Positions 1 to 8,594 are shown, counted from the first letter of the stretch. The stretch: DNA of 64,000 nt from JAVBRD01 sp031548365 (GCA_031548365.1 JAVBRD010000003.1:1-64000); one strand, 5' to 3'. Program-made: numbers and translations. Notes: generated by a model not told the origin, from the sequence alone.

Positions 1-108
1 GCCCTCTGGGAAGGCGGGAGTCCAGAGGGCAGCGCCCTCTGGGAAGGCGGGAGTCCAGAGGGCAGCGCCCTCCGGGAAGGCGGGAGTCCAGAGGGCAGCG
101 CCCTCCGG
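1..108. repeat. 33-bp tandem repeat, each unit a hairpin
   Basis: Three full 33-bp units (1-33, 34-66, 67-99) and the first 9 bases of a fourth lie directly upstream of obg. Units 1 and 2 are identical; unit 3 differs by one T-to-C change. Each unit holds a 9-bp inverted repeat, GCCCTCTGG and CCAGAGGGC, around a 12-base purine-rich loop. In unit 3 the change gives one C-A mismatch. The array ends about 10 bases before the obg ribosome binding site, so it would be transcribed into the obg leader if the promoter lies outside the window. Its left edge may be cut by the window. Confidence 0.9.
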
Positions 109-124
109 TTGGTAAGGAGAAAGA

Positions 125-1390
125 ATGGCATCATTTGTTGACGAGATCCAAATACAGGTCAAAGCCGGCGACGGCGGGGACGGGTACGTCTCGTTTCACC
201 GCGAGAAGTACGTCCAAAACGGCGGCCCGGACGGCGGAGACGGCGGGCGCGGCGGGGACATCGTGTTCCGAGCGCGGGGCAACATGAGCACGCTGATCGA
301 CTTTCGGTACCGGCACAGATTTTTCGCGGATCCGGGCGAAAACGGCCGCAACAGCAACCAGACGGGCGCGAGCGCGGCGCCGCTGGTGATCGACGTACCC
401 ACGGGGACGCTTGTCAAGGAAGCGGACACGGGCCGCGTGCTGGCGGACATGAGCGCCGAAGGCGAGCAAAAAATAGTCTTCCACGGCGGCAGAGGCGGGT
501 ATGGCAACGCGCGGTTTGCGTCAAGCGTTCGACAGTCGCCCAATTTCGCGAAGCCCGGCCAAAAGACGGTGGCGCATGAGCTCAAGCTTGAACTCAAAAC
601 GATCGCCGACGTGGGGCTTGTCGGTTTTCCCAACGCGGGCAAATCGACGATTCTCTCAATTTTGTCGGCTGCGCGGCCAAAGATAGCGGACTATCCGTTC
701 ACGACGCTTGTGCCCAACCTGGGCGTCGTCAGGGCGGGCAACGACGGCTTTGTGCTCGCGGACATCCCGGGGCTGATCGAGGGCGCGAGCGAGGGCGCGG
801 GTCTTGGCCACGATTTCCTCAAGCACGTGGAGCGTACGCGCCTGCTTCTGCACGTGGTGGACGCGGCCGGCGTGGACGGCAGAGATCCCGTGGAGGACCT
901 CAGGGTCATCAACGCCGAGCTTGAGAATTACGGCGATCTGGGAAAACGCCCGCAGATCGTGCTGTGCAACAAAACCGACCTCGAAGAAGCGCGTGAGAAC
1001 GCCGAACGCATCCGTCAGGCGTGCGGCGGCGCGCGGGTGTTCGAGGTGTCCGCGGCGACGAACAAAGGCTTCGCGCCTGTTCTGCGCGCGGTGATGGACA
1101 TGCTTGCGGAGCTGCCCAAGCACGCGGGGTATGAAGATGAAGCGGCGGATGAGACGCTCCTGGTGTCGGGCGCGGCGTTCACCGTGGAGCGTGAAAACGA
1201 GAGTTACCTCGTCAAGGGCGAAACGGTGGAGCGGCTGCTCATGAGCACGAACTTCAGCGATCCGGACTCCATCGCGTGGTTCCAGCGCGCGCTGCGCAAG
1301 TTCGGCATCATCGACGCGCTGCGCGCCAAGGGCGCGGCCGAAGGCGACACGGTGCGCCTGCTCGACGTCGAGTTTGATTTTGTGGACTAG
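125..1390 (+). CDS. obgE: GTPase Obg/CgtA
   Basis: Ribosome-associated GTPase of late 50S subunit assembly and stress control. The N-terminal glycine-rich Obg fold (about residues 1-158) shows many GDGG/GGDGG repeats. The G domain follows with the P-loop GFPNAGKST, the G3 motif DIPGLIEGA, the G4 motif NKTD and the SAA of G5. The last 70 or so residues match the OCT domain. At 421 aa it has the usual length. An AAGGAG site precedes the ATG. yhbY starts 13 bp downstream with its own Shine-Dalgarno sequence, so the two are probably cotranscribed. Identification is secure. Confidence 0.97.
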   Translation: MASFVDEIQIQVKAGDGGDGYVSFHREKYVQNGGPDGGDGGRGGDIVFRARGNMSTLIDFRYRHRFFADPGENGRNSNQTGASAAPLVIDVPTGTLVKEADTGRVLADMSAEGEQKIVFHGGRGGYGNARFASSVRQSPNFAKPGQKTVAHELKLELKTIADVGLVGFPNAGKSTILSILSAARPKIADYPFTTLVPNLGVVRAGNDGFVLADIPGLIEGASEGAGLGHDFLKHVERTRLLLHVVDAAGVDGRDPVEDLRVINAELENYGDLGKRPQIVLCNKTDLEEARENAERIRQACGGARVFEVSAATNKGFAPVLRAVMDMLAELPKHAGYEDEAADETLLVSGAAFTVERENESYLVKGETVERLLMSTNFSDPDSIAWFQRALRKFGIIDALRAKGAAEGDTVRLLDVEFDFVD

Positions 1391-1403
1391 GGGGGAGAGC
1401 ATC

Positions 1404-1694
1404 ATGACATCCAAGCAGCGCGCCTATCTGCGCGGGCTTGCCAACGAACTGGAGCCTGTGCTCATGGTGGGCAAAGAGGGCGTGACGCCCGGCGTGATCG
1501 CTTCGGCGGAAACGCAGCTGGAAGCGCACGAGCTGATCAAGGGCGCGCTGACCAAGGGCGCTCCGGAAGACGCGCGCGAGGTGGTCGCCGCGCTGTGAGA
1601 AAAGCTGTCGGCCGAGCCTGTGCAGGTGATCGGCAGCCGGTTTTCGATTTACCGCGCGTCAAAGGACAAGCCGAGCATCATACTGCCCGTTTAA
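1404..1694 (+). pseudogene. yhbY: YhbY-family RNA-binding (CRM domain) protein interrupted by an in-frame TGA
   Basis: The reading frame opens at ATG 1404 after a GGGGGAG site and begins MTSKQRAYLRGLA, typical of YhbY/YqeI proteins that bind the pre-50S ribosomal subunit. Codon 65 is TGA (1596-1598). The same frame then continues for 31 more sense codons to TAA at 1692-1694 and encodes the expected YhbY C-terminal half (VQVIGSRFSIYR, then KPSIILPV). The full frame gives 97 codons, the family's normal size. TGA is a normal stop elsewhere in the window, so this is a recent nonsense change, a base-call error, or readthrough. If the stop is real the product is a 64-residue fragment. Confidence 0.85.
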
Positions 1695-1711
1695 GGGAGG
1701 ATGGCAAAAAG

Positions 1712-2551
1712 TTGGATCACGTCAAGCGCAACGAAAGAATCGCGGTCATGTCGCGCATGCTCAGCGGCATGCCCAACCATGTGTTCACGCTCGGCAAATT
1801 CTGCGAGATGTTCGGGGCCGCCAAGTCCACGATCTCCGAGGACATCGACATACTGAGAGAGACGTACCGCCAGTTTTCGCTCGGTGACATCGAGACGGTC
1901 GTGGGCGCGGCGGGCGGCGTCCGCTTTGTCATGCGCATGACGCCGCAGGCCACGCTTGAGTACATCAAGGGCGTGTGCGCCTCGCTGGCGGACCCTTCGC
2001 GCATCCTGCCCGGCGGGTTTTTCTACATGCAGAACATCATGTCCATGCCCGAGCAGGTGGAGAAGCTGGGCGCGATGCTCGCCATGCCCTTTGCCAAGAA
2101 CGATCCCGATTTTGTGATGACGGTTGAGACCAAGGGCATCACCGTCGCCATGATGGCGGCGCGCGCGCTGGGCATCCCCCTCGTCATCGCGCGCCGTGAC
2201 TGGAAAGCGTTCGAAGGGCCGGTTGTGACCATCAACTATATCTCCGGCTCAAACGGCAGGATGCAGACGATGTCGCTGGCGCGCCGCGCGGTCCGCGAAG
2301 GGCAAAAAGCGCTCATCGTCGACGACTTCATGAAGGCGGGCGGAACGCTGCGCGGCATGATGGACATCATGCGCGAGTTCTCGGTCACCGTCGTCGGCGC
2401 GGCGGTGCTCATCGCGACCAAGGCGCCCGAGCGCAAGCGCGTGGACGGCGTGCGCTCCCTGATGCTCCTGGGCGACATGATCGAGAACACGAGCGTGGAC
2501 ATCACCCCCTCGCCCTGGCTGGAGCACGTCGCCGCGCAAAGCGCGCAGTAA
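1712..2551 (+). CDS. purR: Pur operon repressor PurR (Bacillus type)
   Basis: Winged-helix DNA-binding domain (about residues 1-72) fused to a phosphoribosyltransferase-like domain. In Bacillus this protein represses purine genes and responds to PRPP. The PRPP-loop signature IVDDFMKAGGT is intact, as are ILPGGF and the INYISGSNGRMQTMSLA stretch typical of the family. I chose the TTG at 1712 because its protein (LDHVKRNERI) begins where PurR homologues begin and a GGAGG lies 11 bases upstream. Upstream in-frame starts run into the yhbY 3' end. The length of 279 aa fits the family. It converges on cheV across a shared terminator. Confidence 0.93.
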   Translation: MDHVKRNERIAVMSRMLSGMPNHVFTLGKFCEMFGAAKSTISEDIDILRETYRQFSLGDIETVVGAAGGVRFVMRMTPQATLEYIKGVCASLADPSRILPGGFFYMQNIMSMPEQVEKLGAMLAMPFAKNDPDFVMTVETKGITVAMMAARALGIPLVIARRDWKAFEGPVVTINYISGSNGRMQTMSLARRAVREGQKALIVDDFMKAGGTLRGMMDIMREFSVTVVGAAVLIATKAPERKRVDGVRSLMLLGDMIENTSVDITPSPWLEHVAAQSAQ

Positions 2552-2602
2552 GGCGGGGAAGAGGCGGCACGCGCGCGCCGTCTGCCCTTAGTTGACGCAA
2601 AT

Positions 2603-2640
2603 AAACGGGTGGCTTGGCTGCGCGCCAAACCACCCGTTTT
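2603..2640. terminator. Bidirectional intrinsic terminator between purR and cheV
   Basis: AAACGGGTGG pairs with CCACCCGTTT, and TTGGC pairs with GCCAA inside it, separated by one C-A mismatch. A run of T follows on the plus strand and A residues precede the stem, so it could serve both convergent genes. It sits 50 bp after the purR stop and 10 bp after the cheV stop. Confidence 0.85.
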
Positions 2641-2649
2641 TGTGTTGAT

Positions 2650-3561
2650 TTACTGCTTGTTGATCGTGTGCTTTTCCACGCATCCCACCAAGTTGCCGAT
2701 CTCCGGCTTGGAGAGCTGCTCATCCGCGCCGACCGCGTTCCCTTTTTCGCGCATGTTTTCGTCGATGAGGGAGGAGAAGATGAGCACCGGCAGCGCCTTA
2801 AACTCGGGATCGCTCTTGATGAGCTTGGTCAGGCGGTGGCCGTCCATCTTGGGCATCTCGATATCGGTAATCACGCAGGCGACCCGGTCGGTCAGCGGCT
2901 GCACGCCGCGCACCGATTCGAGGAACTGCCACGCCTCCTCGCCGTTCGCCGTCGCGATGACGTTGTCGAATCCGGCCTTGTGCAGGGATTCGAGCAGCAT
3001 CCGGCGCAAAAGCACGGAATCCTCCGCGACCAGAATCGGCACCCGGTTGCGCTCCTGCGGTTTGGCCGAGCGCACCTCGGAAACCTGAATGCCGCTCTCA
3101 GGGCTGATATCGAACATAATTTTCTCGAAATCGATGATGGAAATGATGCGCCCGGGCAGCTTGGCAATGCCCGTAACGATCCCTTCCTCGCCGCCGTAAA
3201 TCGACGAGTTGGGCTTTTCAATGGCGTTCCAGGAGATGCGATGGATCCGCACCACGCTGTGAACGTGGAAGGCCACCTCGATTTTGTTGAAGCTCGCGAT
3301 GATGAGAATGTGGCGCGCCATGTCCTCATCGCTGGGAAGTCCGAGGTAGTCCCCAAGGTCGATCACGGTGTATAGCTTCTCGCGCGGCTGGTACACGCCC
3401 TCGACGAAGGGGTGCGAGCGCGGCATGGGATGCGGCTTCTCATATTGCTTGATTTCGCGTATTTTGGCCACGTTGATGCCAAAGCTGCCGCCGGCAAGCG
3501 TAAACTCAAGGATTTCCAGCTCGTTGGTTCCCACTTCAAGCAGGATATCGCTCTTGGCCAT
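2650..3561 (-). CDS. cheV: Chemotaxis coupling/adaptation protein CheV
   Basis: CheW-like coupling domain (about residues 10-155) followed by a receiver domain (about 170-300). The receiver keeps the acidic pocket (ILVAEDS), the phospho-acceptor region TDIEMPKMDG and a lysine in LSKPEI. CheV links receptors to CheA, and phosphorylation of its receiver helps adaptation. The length of 303 aa is typical. It is the last gene of the minus-strand unit cheY-cheA-(EAL/HDOD)-cheV, 13 bp after the preceding gene, and ends at a shared terminator with purR. Confidence 0.95.
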   Translation of the reverse strand: MAKSDILLEVGTNELEILEFTLAGGSFGINVAKIREIKQYEKPHPMPRSHPFVEGVYQPREKLYTVIDLGDYLGLPSDEDMARHILIIASFNKIEVAFHVHSVVRIHRISWNAIEKPNSSIYGGEEGIVTGIAKLPGRIISIIDFEKIMFDISPESGIQVSEVRSAKPQERNRVPILVAEDSVLLRRMLLESLHKAGFDNVIATANGEEAWQFLESVRGVQPLTDRVACVITDIEMPKMDGHRLTKLIKSDPEFKALPVLIFSSLIDENMREKGNAVGADEQLSKPEIGNLVGCVEKHTINKQ

Positions 3562-3574
3562 CTGTGTTCACTCC

Positions 3575-4798
3575 TCAGTCTTTGCCAAATATTTGCTCGC
3601 AGGTGCGAAGCGCAGATAAATACGTCTCGGCAATGCGGTCGGGCACGAGACCAAGCGTAAAGGTGAGCTCGCTCACGGCGTCCCAGTTTCCGCGCTCGTA
3701 CGCGAGCATCAGCGCGTAGTAATCGTAAAGCTCACCCGTCTCGCCGGCAAGGCACGCCTCAACCGCCGCGGGTACGCGTATCTCATGAAAGAGCACGGGG
3801 AAGCTCCTGTCGAGGATGACGTTCATCATGGAGAACAGCCCGAGCATGAACATGCTCTCCGTCGTCTCCGCGTCTTTTTTCGCGTCAACGCCGATGTTTT
3901 GCAGGAAGTTCGCGCGGATGAGCGAGGATTTGATCAGCTCGATCGGCTGCTCGCGGTTGATGCCGGACAAGACCACCAGCGACACCCACTTGCGGACCCC
4001 GGCCATGCCCAGCGCGACGAGCGCGTGCTGTATCGTGCGGATGCGCTGCCGAAAGCCGAACGCCACGGAGTTGACGAGCTTGAGCACGTCGTAGGAAAGC
4101 GAAATGTCGTTGACGATGATGGTCTGGATCTCGTCGAGGTCAAATTCGCTGGAATTGATCAGCTTCAGGAGCCTGAAATAGTTCGCCGGGAGAGGGGGGA
4201 GGCGCTGGCCCGAAACAATGACGGGCTTGGACAGGAAGTACCCCTGAAACAGCTCAAACCCGAGCTCCGCCGCAAGATCGAACTCTTCCCGGGTTTCGAC
4301 CTTTTCGGCGAGGTACATGATGTTCCGCTGCCGCGTGAGCGCGATGTACTTCGCGATTTTGTCCGGCGGCGTTTGGCGGAAGTCGATTTTGATGATGTCC
4401 GCGATGCCCACAAGCGGCAGGTACTCCGGCGTAAAGACGAAATCGTCCAGCGCGATGGCGTACCCCGCGGCCTTAAGGGATGTGCACTTCTCAACGATGT
4501 CCGCCAGAGGGGACACGGTTTCTAGGATCTCCACGACCAGCTGATCGGGCGGGAAAAGCGTCGCGACCTCCATGGCGATGAGGTCTTCGGTGAAGTTGAC
4601 GAACGCCTTGCGCTTGCCGATCAGGTTTTCAAGGCCGATGCTGCCGAACGCGTCCAGGAGGACGCTCGACGACGCGGCGTCGCCTGATTTTGTGGGATCA
4701 AACGCGTTGGTTGTCCCGTTGTTGCGGTAAAGAAGCTCGTAAGCGTATACGCTTAGATTCTTGCGGAAAATGGGTTGTCTGGCGATATGTACATTCAT
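3575..4798 (-). CDS. EAL-HDOD signalling protein (YuxH/CdgJ type)
   Basis: The N-terminal EAL-like domain (about residues 1-200) is followed by an HDOD domain (about 200-395). The EAL signature reads ELL at residues 21-23, and the DDFG loop is DDFVF. Even so, residues at several metal-site positions look kept: VNF, VEILE, ALDD, KID, EKVE and FQGYFLSKP. Relatives of this architecture are generally regarded as inactive phosphodiesterases that affect motility or c-di-GMP networks. Position between cheA and cheV, 11-13 bp from each, argues for a role in chemotaxis or motility. Catalytic activity cannot be settled by eye. Confidence 0.88.
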   Translation of the reverse strand: MNVHIARQPIFRKNLSVYAYELLYRNNGTTNAFDPTKSGDAASSSVLLDAFGSIGLENLIGKRKAFVNFTEDLIAMEVATLFPPDQLVVEILETVSPLADIVEKCTSLKAAGYAIALDDFVFTPEYLPLVGIADIIKIDFRQTPPDKIAKYIALTRQRNIMYLAEKVETREEFDLAAELGFELFQGYFLSKPVIVSGQRLPPLPANYFRLLKLINSSEFDLDEIQTIIVNDISLSYDVLKLVNSVAFGFRQRIRTIQHALVALGMAGVRKWVSLVVLSGINREQPIELIKSSLIRANFLQNIGVDAKKDAETTESMFMLGLFSMMNVILDRSFPVLFHEIRVPAAVEACLAGETGELYDYYALMLAYERGNWDAVSELTFTLGLVPDRIAETYLSALRTCEQIFGKD

Positions 4799-4809
4799 GG
4801 GGCTGTATT

Positions 4810-6879
4810 CTACTGACCCGCGCTCAGCAGGCTGCCCACATTGAGGATGAGGCTGATGCAGCCGTCGCCCATGATGGTACAGCCCGCGAGGTCGTGCGCG
4901 CGCCCGGTGTTGCGCGCGGCGAAAGCGGGAACGGGTTTAACGACGGCCTGTATCTCACCGATCAGCGCGTCAGCAAACAGGCAGGCCTTCTGGTTGTCGG
5001 CCTCCACCAGGATCATGATGCCGTCCGTGTAGGACTCCACCGCGCCCGGGATGTTGTAGCGGCGGCTCAAATTGATGATGGGGTAGCACTCGCCCGATTT
5101 GAGCAGCATCTCGTTGCCGTTGGGGTCGACGATGATATCGGCCACGCCGGGCGCGACCTTGAACGACTGGGAGATGGAGAGCACGGGGATGACGTACACC
5201 GCGTTGCCCACGCGGATCTGCATGCCGTCCATGATGGCGAGCGTGAGCGGAATCTTGATCGTCACCGTCGTGCCCTTGTCGGGCGCGCTTTCAAGCGACA
5301 TGGTTCCGCCGACTTTTTCGATGTTCTTGCGCACGACGTCCATGCCCACGCCGCGCCCGGAGAACTCGGAGACTTGATCCTTGGTCGAAAAGCCGGGCAG
5401 GAGCACGTAGGAGAACGCCTCTTTGTCGGTGATCTCCGATTCCGGCTTTGTGAGCATCTTGCGCTCGGCGGCCTTTTTAAGGATCCGCTCGCGGTTGAGG
5501 CCCCGCCCGTCGTCCGACTGGATGATGATGACGTCGCCCCCGGTGTTTCGCGCTTCGAGCACGATGCGCCCGACCGGGTTCTTGCCCTTGGCCTCGCGCT
5601 CTTCGGCCGTCTCCAGGCCGTGATCCATGGAGTTGCGGATGATGTGCATCAGAGGATCGGCCAAGTGGTCGATGATGTTCTTGTCGACTTCCGTCTCCTC
5701 GCCGATGATCACAAGCTCGGCCTCTTTGTTGACCTTCTTGCACATGTCGCGCACGATGCGGTTCATCTTGTGGAAGGTCGAGGAAACCGGGATCATGCGG
5801 ATGGACATGACCACGTCCTGCAGCTCGTCGGTCAGCTTGCGCAAAAGGCGCGCGGATTTTGTGAAGTTGTCCAGCTCAAGGCCCAAAATGTCGGGGCTGG
5901 CGATGACCATCGTTTCCGTGGAGACGATCTCGCCCACCAGGTTCATCAGCTTGTCGAGCTTGTTGATATTGACGCTGATCAGGCTCTGCTTAAGATCGGC
6001 GGGAGCCGCCGCCGCGGGCGCGGCCTTGGGCGCTTCGGGCGCGGCCGCTTTGGCCGCGTCGGGCGCGGCCGCCTTGGCGGGAGGAGCGGCTTCGGGTTCA
6101 GCGGGCGCGGCGTCCACAAGCTCCTTGGGCAGTTCGGGCGAATCCGCGGGGATTTCGGCGAACTCCAGCGTCTTGAGGAAGAGCGTCTGCATGATGTTCT
6201 TTTTCAGGACTTCCGGATCGGCGTCCGTTCGCATGTAGAGCAGAAAACCGTTGATGACGATCTGCTCGTCCGAATCGGTGCCCAGGATGTCTTCGGGGAC
6301 GTGCGCAAGGCGGCTGCACAGGTCGCTGATGGACGTGACGATGCCGAACGCGCGCACGTTCTCCATCTTGCAGTCCGGCTCAAACGTGACCTTGGCGCGG
6401 TAGAAGCGCGCGTCCAGCTCAAGGTCGGCCTCGGCGGTCCCTTCGGGAACCTTCGGCTCGGCCTTGGGTTCGATCACGCGCTTTTTGAGCTGTGAGACGT
6501 AATCCTTGATCTCGTCCATCAGCGTCGAGGGGCTGTCCGCCACCTGGCCGCCGCTCGTGATCTGCGCCAACCCGTTTTTCAGAAAGTCGGTCGCGGAAAG
6601 AACGATGTCGATGATCTGGCTCCAGTCGTCGGAGCGCGGGCGGCGCTCACGGACATAGGAAAACAGGTCCTCAATCGCATGCGACATCTTGGCCATGGAG
6701 TCAAAGCTCATCATGGCGGAGCCGCCCTTGATGGTGTGCATGACGCGGAAAATCTCGTCGACGTGTTCATCGCTTAAGCTTTTGACTTTTTCCGCCGTCA
6801 GCAGAATGCCTTCAAGCTGCTCAAGCAGCTGGGAGTTTTCATAAATATAGACTTCCAACAAAGAGTCGTTAACGGACAT
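4810..6879 (-). CDS. cheA: Chemotaxis histidine kinase CheA
   Basis: Cytoplasmic kinase of the receptor array. The Hpt domain (1-110) carries the phosphorylated His48 in MHTIKGGSAMM. A CheY-binding P2-like region lies near 155-250, then an Ala/Pro-rich linker (about 262-296), the dimerisation helices, the HATPase domain with N box HIIRNSMDHGLE and G boxes DDGRGLNRE and GRGVGMDVV, and the C-terminal CheW-like domain from about 550. The length of 689 aa is usual. It lies 60 bp downstream of cheY and 11 bp upstream of the EAL-HDOD gene in one minus-strand operon. Confidence 0.97.
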   Translation of the reverse strand: MSVNDSLLEVYIYENSQLLEQLEGILLTAEKVKSLSDEHVDEIFRVMHTIKGGSAMMSFDSMAKMSHAIEDLFSYVRERRPRSDDWSQIIDIVLSATDFLKNGLAQITSGGQVADSPSTLMDEIKDYVSQLKKRVIEPKAEPKVPEGTAEADLELDARFYRAKVTFEPDCKMENVRAFGIVTSISDLCSRLAHVPEDILGTDSDEQIVINGFLLYMRTDADPEVLKKNIMQTLFLKTLEFAEIPADSPELPKELVDAAPAEPEAAPPAKAAAPDAAKAAAPEAPKAAPAAAAPADLKQSLISVNINKLDKLMNLVGEIVSTETMVIASPDILGLELDNFTKSARLLRKLTDELQDVVMSIRMIPVSSTFHKMNRIVRDMCKKVNKEAELVIIGEETEVDKNIIDHLADPLMHIIRNSMDHGLETAEEREAKGKNPVGRIVLEARNTGGDVIIIQSDDGRGLNRERILKKAAERKMLTKPESEITDKEAFSYVLLPGFSTKDQVSEFSGRGVGMDVVRKNIEKVGGTMSLESAPDKGTTVTIKIPLTLAIMDGMQIRVGNAVYVIPVLSISQSFKVAPGVADIIVDPNGNEMLLKSGECYPIINLSRRYNIPGAVESYTDGIMILVEADNQKACLFADALIGEIQAVVKPVPAFAARNTGRAHDLAGCTIMGDGCISLILNVGSLLSAGQ

Positions 6880-6939
6880 AGACCATCACCTGCTTTGTAG
6901 GCATATTGATTCTGGCGCCTGAATGATACGCGCAAAGCG

Positions 6940-7299
6940 TTACTGGAACTTGCTGATCGCCGCGACGATGGCTTCTTCTTTGAACGGCTTGACGATGAAC
7001 CCCTTGGCCCCCGACATGACCGCTTCGCGCACCATGGATTCCTGACCCATGGCGGAAGCCATGATCACAACGGCTTTGGGGTTGATCTTGATGATCTCTT
7101 TGAGCGCGCCGAGCCCGTCGAGCTCGGGCATGGTGATGTCCATGGTGACCACGTCGGGATTGAGCTCCTGGTACTTTTCGACCGCGATGCGGCCGTTCTC
7201 GGCCTCCCCGACAACCTCGATGCCGTTTTTTGTCAAATACTGCTTGATGGACACCCGCATGAAAGCGGCATCATCGACGATAAGAACCCTGAGCGCCAT
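6940..7299 (-). CDS. cheY: Response regulator CheY
   Basis: Single receiver domain of 119 aa. Conserved residues are the DD pair (LIVDDAAFM), phospho-acceptor Asp54 in TMDITMPELDG, a Ser in MASAMG and the lysine in FIVKPF. I start it at ATG 7299 (MALRVLIVDD) because a GGAGGAGG site lies just upstream; a longer frame adds twelve residues that do not belong to the fold. It is the first gene of the cheY-cheA-(EAL/HDOD)-cheV unit. A second cheY-like gene lies at 16050-16412. Confidence 0.95.
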   Translation of the reverse strand: MALRVLIVDDAAFMRVSIKQYLTKNGIEVVGEAENGRIAVEKYQELNPDVVTMDITMPELDGLGALKEIIKINPKAVVIMASAMGQESMVREAVMSGAKGFIVKPFKEEAIVAAISKFQ

Positions 7300-7360
7300 A
7301 CGTGCGACCTCCTCCGATAAGACCGGAAAAATCATTTTTTACATAGTGGCTGATTTTGCA

Positions 7361-7389
7361 ATCATACACCATCGCGGCTGAATAATCAA
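7361..7389 (-). promoter_or_regulatory. Sigma-A-type promoter of the cheY-cheA operon
   Basis: On the minus strand TTGATT (7389-7384) and TATGAT (7366-7361) are separated by 17 bp. Transcription would start near 7354, leaving about 55 bases before the cheY start. Confidence 0.65.
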
Positions 7390-7476
7390 TTCATTTCAGC
7401 GCTTCATTGCGTGCGTGCCGTCCGCGCCGCGGAACGATAGACTGTCCCCGGCCGGCGTGACCGCCGCGCATAAGCG

Positions 7477-7965
7477 CTAGACCGATTTCTCGCCCCGGCC
7501 CACGACCCTGACGGTCAGCTCGCCGTTGCCGGTGTTGAGCAGGATGGTGCGGCCGTAGGTGCCGCCCGTTTCGTCGGCGACGAGGGGGAGGTTGTACGAC
7601 CTGAGCACATCGCGGACCGCCTGCGCGTTGCGAATGCCGACCTTGATGACGTCGGTGCGCGCCAAGGCGAACATGTTGGCCCCGCCGGCGATCTTCGCGA
7701 TGAGCGTGGCCCTGTTCGCGCCGTTCAGCACCAGCTTCTGGAGCAATGCCGCGATGGCCGTGTCCGCGAACTTGGCTTTGTTGGCCGATTCCGTCGCGGA
7801 AAAGGCGCGCGAGTCAGGCAGCATGATGTGCGCCATGCCGCCGATCCGCGTCAGCGGGTCGTACAGCGTGATACCCACGCAGCTGCCCAGCCCCAGCGTT
7901 GTCAATATGTCGCCGCCGCGCGCGACGTTGAGGTCGGCCATGCCGACAATAATCGTGTTTGACAT
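7477..7965 (-). CDS. cheD: Chemoreceptor glutamine deamidase CheD
   Basis: CheD deamidates receptor glutamines and is the partner of CheC in Bacillus-type adaptation. The catalytic Cys is in LGLGSCVGI, and the His is in GGMAHIMLPDS. At 162 aa the length is right. Its ATG overlaps the cheC stop codon (TGATG), so translation is probably coupled. The two genes form a unit separate from cheA, transcribed from the sigma-28-type site at 8642-8668. Confidence 0.96.
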   Translation of the reverse strand: MSNTIIVGMADLNVARGGDILTTLGLGSCVGITLYDPLTRIGGMAHIMLPDSRAFSATESANKAKFADTAIAALLQKLVLNGANRATLIAKIAGGANMFALARTDVIKVGIRNAQAVRDVLRSYNLPLVADETGGTYGRTILLNTGNGELTVRVVGRGEKSV

Positions 7966-8594
7966 CAGGTCTCAATCCCCAGTGACGTCAGCAGCACATG
8001 ATAGGAGTGCAAATCGGGGATGAGCAGGAAGTGCCCGGAAAGAGTCCGGACGTTGTTATAGAATTTTGTGACCATCATAAAAACCTCGTCGCCGATTTTA
8101 CCGTACTCAATCGCGGGAACGCTCATGACCGCCGCCGCCATGTCAATGGACATTTCCGCGTCCGACGTGTCGATGGAAAGCCCCGTCATGGACGCGATCG
8201 CGCCGACATAGGCGTGAATGAGGATCGTGGCCACCTTGATGACCATCGCCGTCTCCTCTTCAGTCAGCGAGAAGAGCGTCTCGGAGTCGCACGGCTTGCC
8301 CGTGAGCGTGGTGAGCAGCTCAAAGGCGTCTTCCGTGTCCAAAACGAGCAGGATGTAGCCTTTCAGGTCGCCGATCATGCTGATCATGATACCCGCGACC
8401 AGCGTCTCGGGGCCGCCCAGGATGTCGGTGATGTTGTTCAGCGGCACAAGCGACGCCGAGGACACGCTTGTGTCAATGCGCTTGCCAAGAAGCGCGGCGA
8501 GCGCGGACACCGCGTTGCCGGCGCCGATGTTGCCGATCTCCTCAAACACGTCCATGTGCTCGGGATTGACGGGAGGTAAACGCGTGTCGCTCAT
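7965..8594 (-). CDS. cheC: CheY-P phosphatase CheC with one altered active site
   Basis: CheC/CheX/FliY-family protein of 209 aa. The first active-site signature, ExxN, is present as E19-x-x-N22 in FEEIGNIGAGN. At the second copy, where family members normally have another E-x-x-N, this protein reads K120-V-A-T123, so both catalytic side chains appear lost. CheC dephosphorylates CheY-P and binds CheD, which is encoded directly after it. The protein may keep phosphatase activity through site 1 only, or act mainly as a CheD-binding protein. The start at 8594 has a GGAGAAG site upstream. Confidence 0.92.
   Translation of the reverse strand: MSDTRLPPVNPEHMDVFEEIGNIGAGNAVSALAALLGKRIDTSVSSASLVPLNNITDILGGPETLVAGIMISMIGDLKGYILLVLDTEDAFELLTTLTGKPCDSETLFSLTEEETAMVIKVATILIHAYVGAIASMTGLSIDTSDAEMSIDMAAAVMSVPAIEYGKIGDEVFMMVTKFYNNVRTLSGHFLLIPDLHSYHVLLTSLGIET

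Noticed and set aside
1596..1598. TGA recoded as selenocysteine or tryptophan
   Set aside because: TGA ends many intact genes here, including cheC, cheR, fliS, pyrB and flhB. No SECIS-like fold or selenocysteine gene is seen, and YhbY is not a known selenoprotein.
4690..6495. 601-codon open frame on the plus strand opposite cheA
   Set aside because: It is the antisense shadow of a certain CheA; high G+C makes stop-poor shadow frames. Its composition (His, Asp, Arg and Val runs) is not protein-like.
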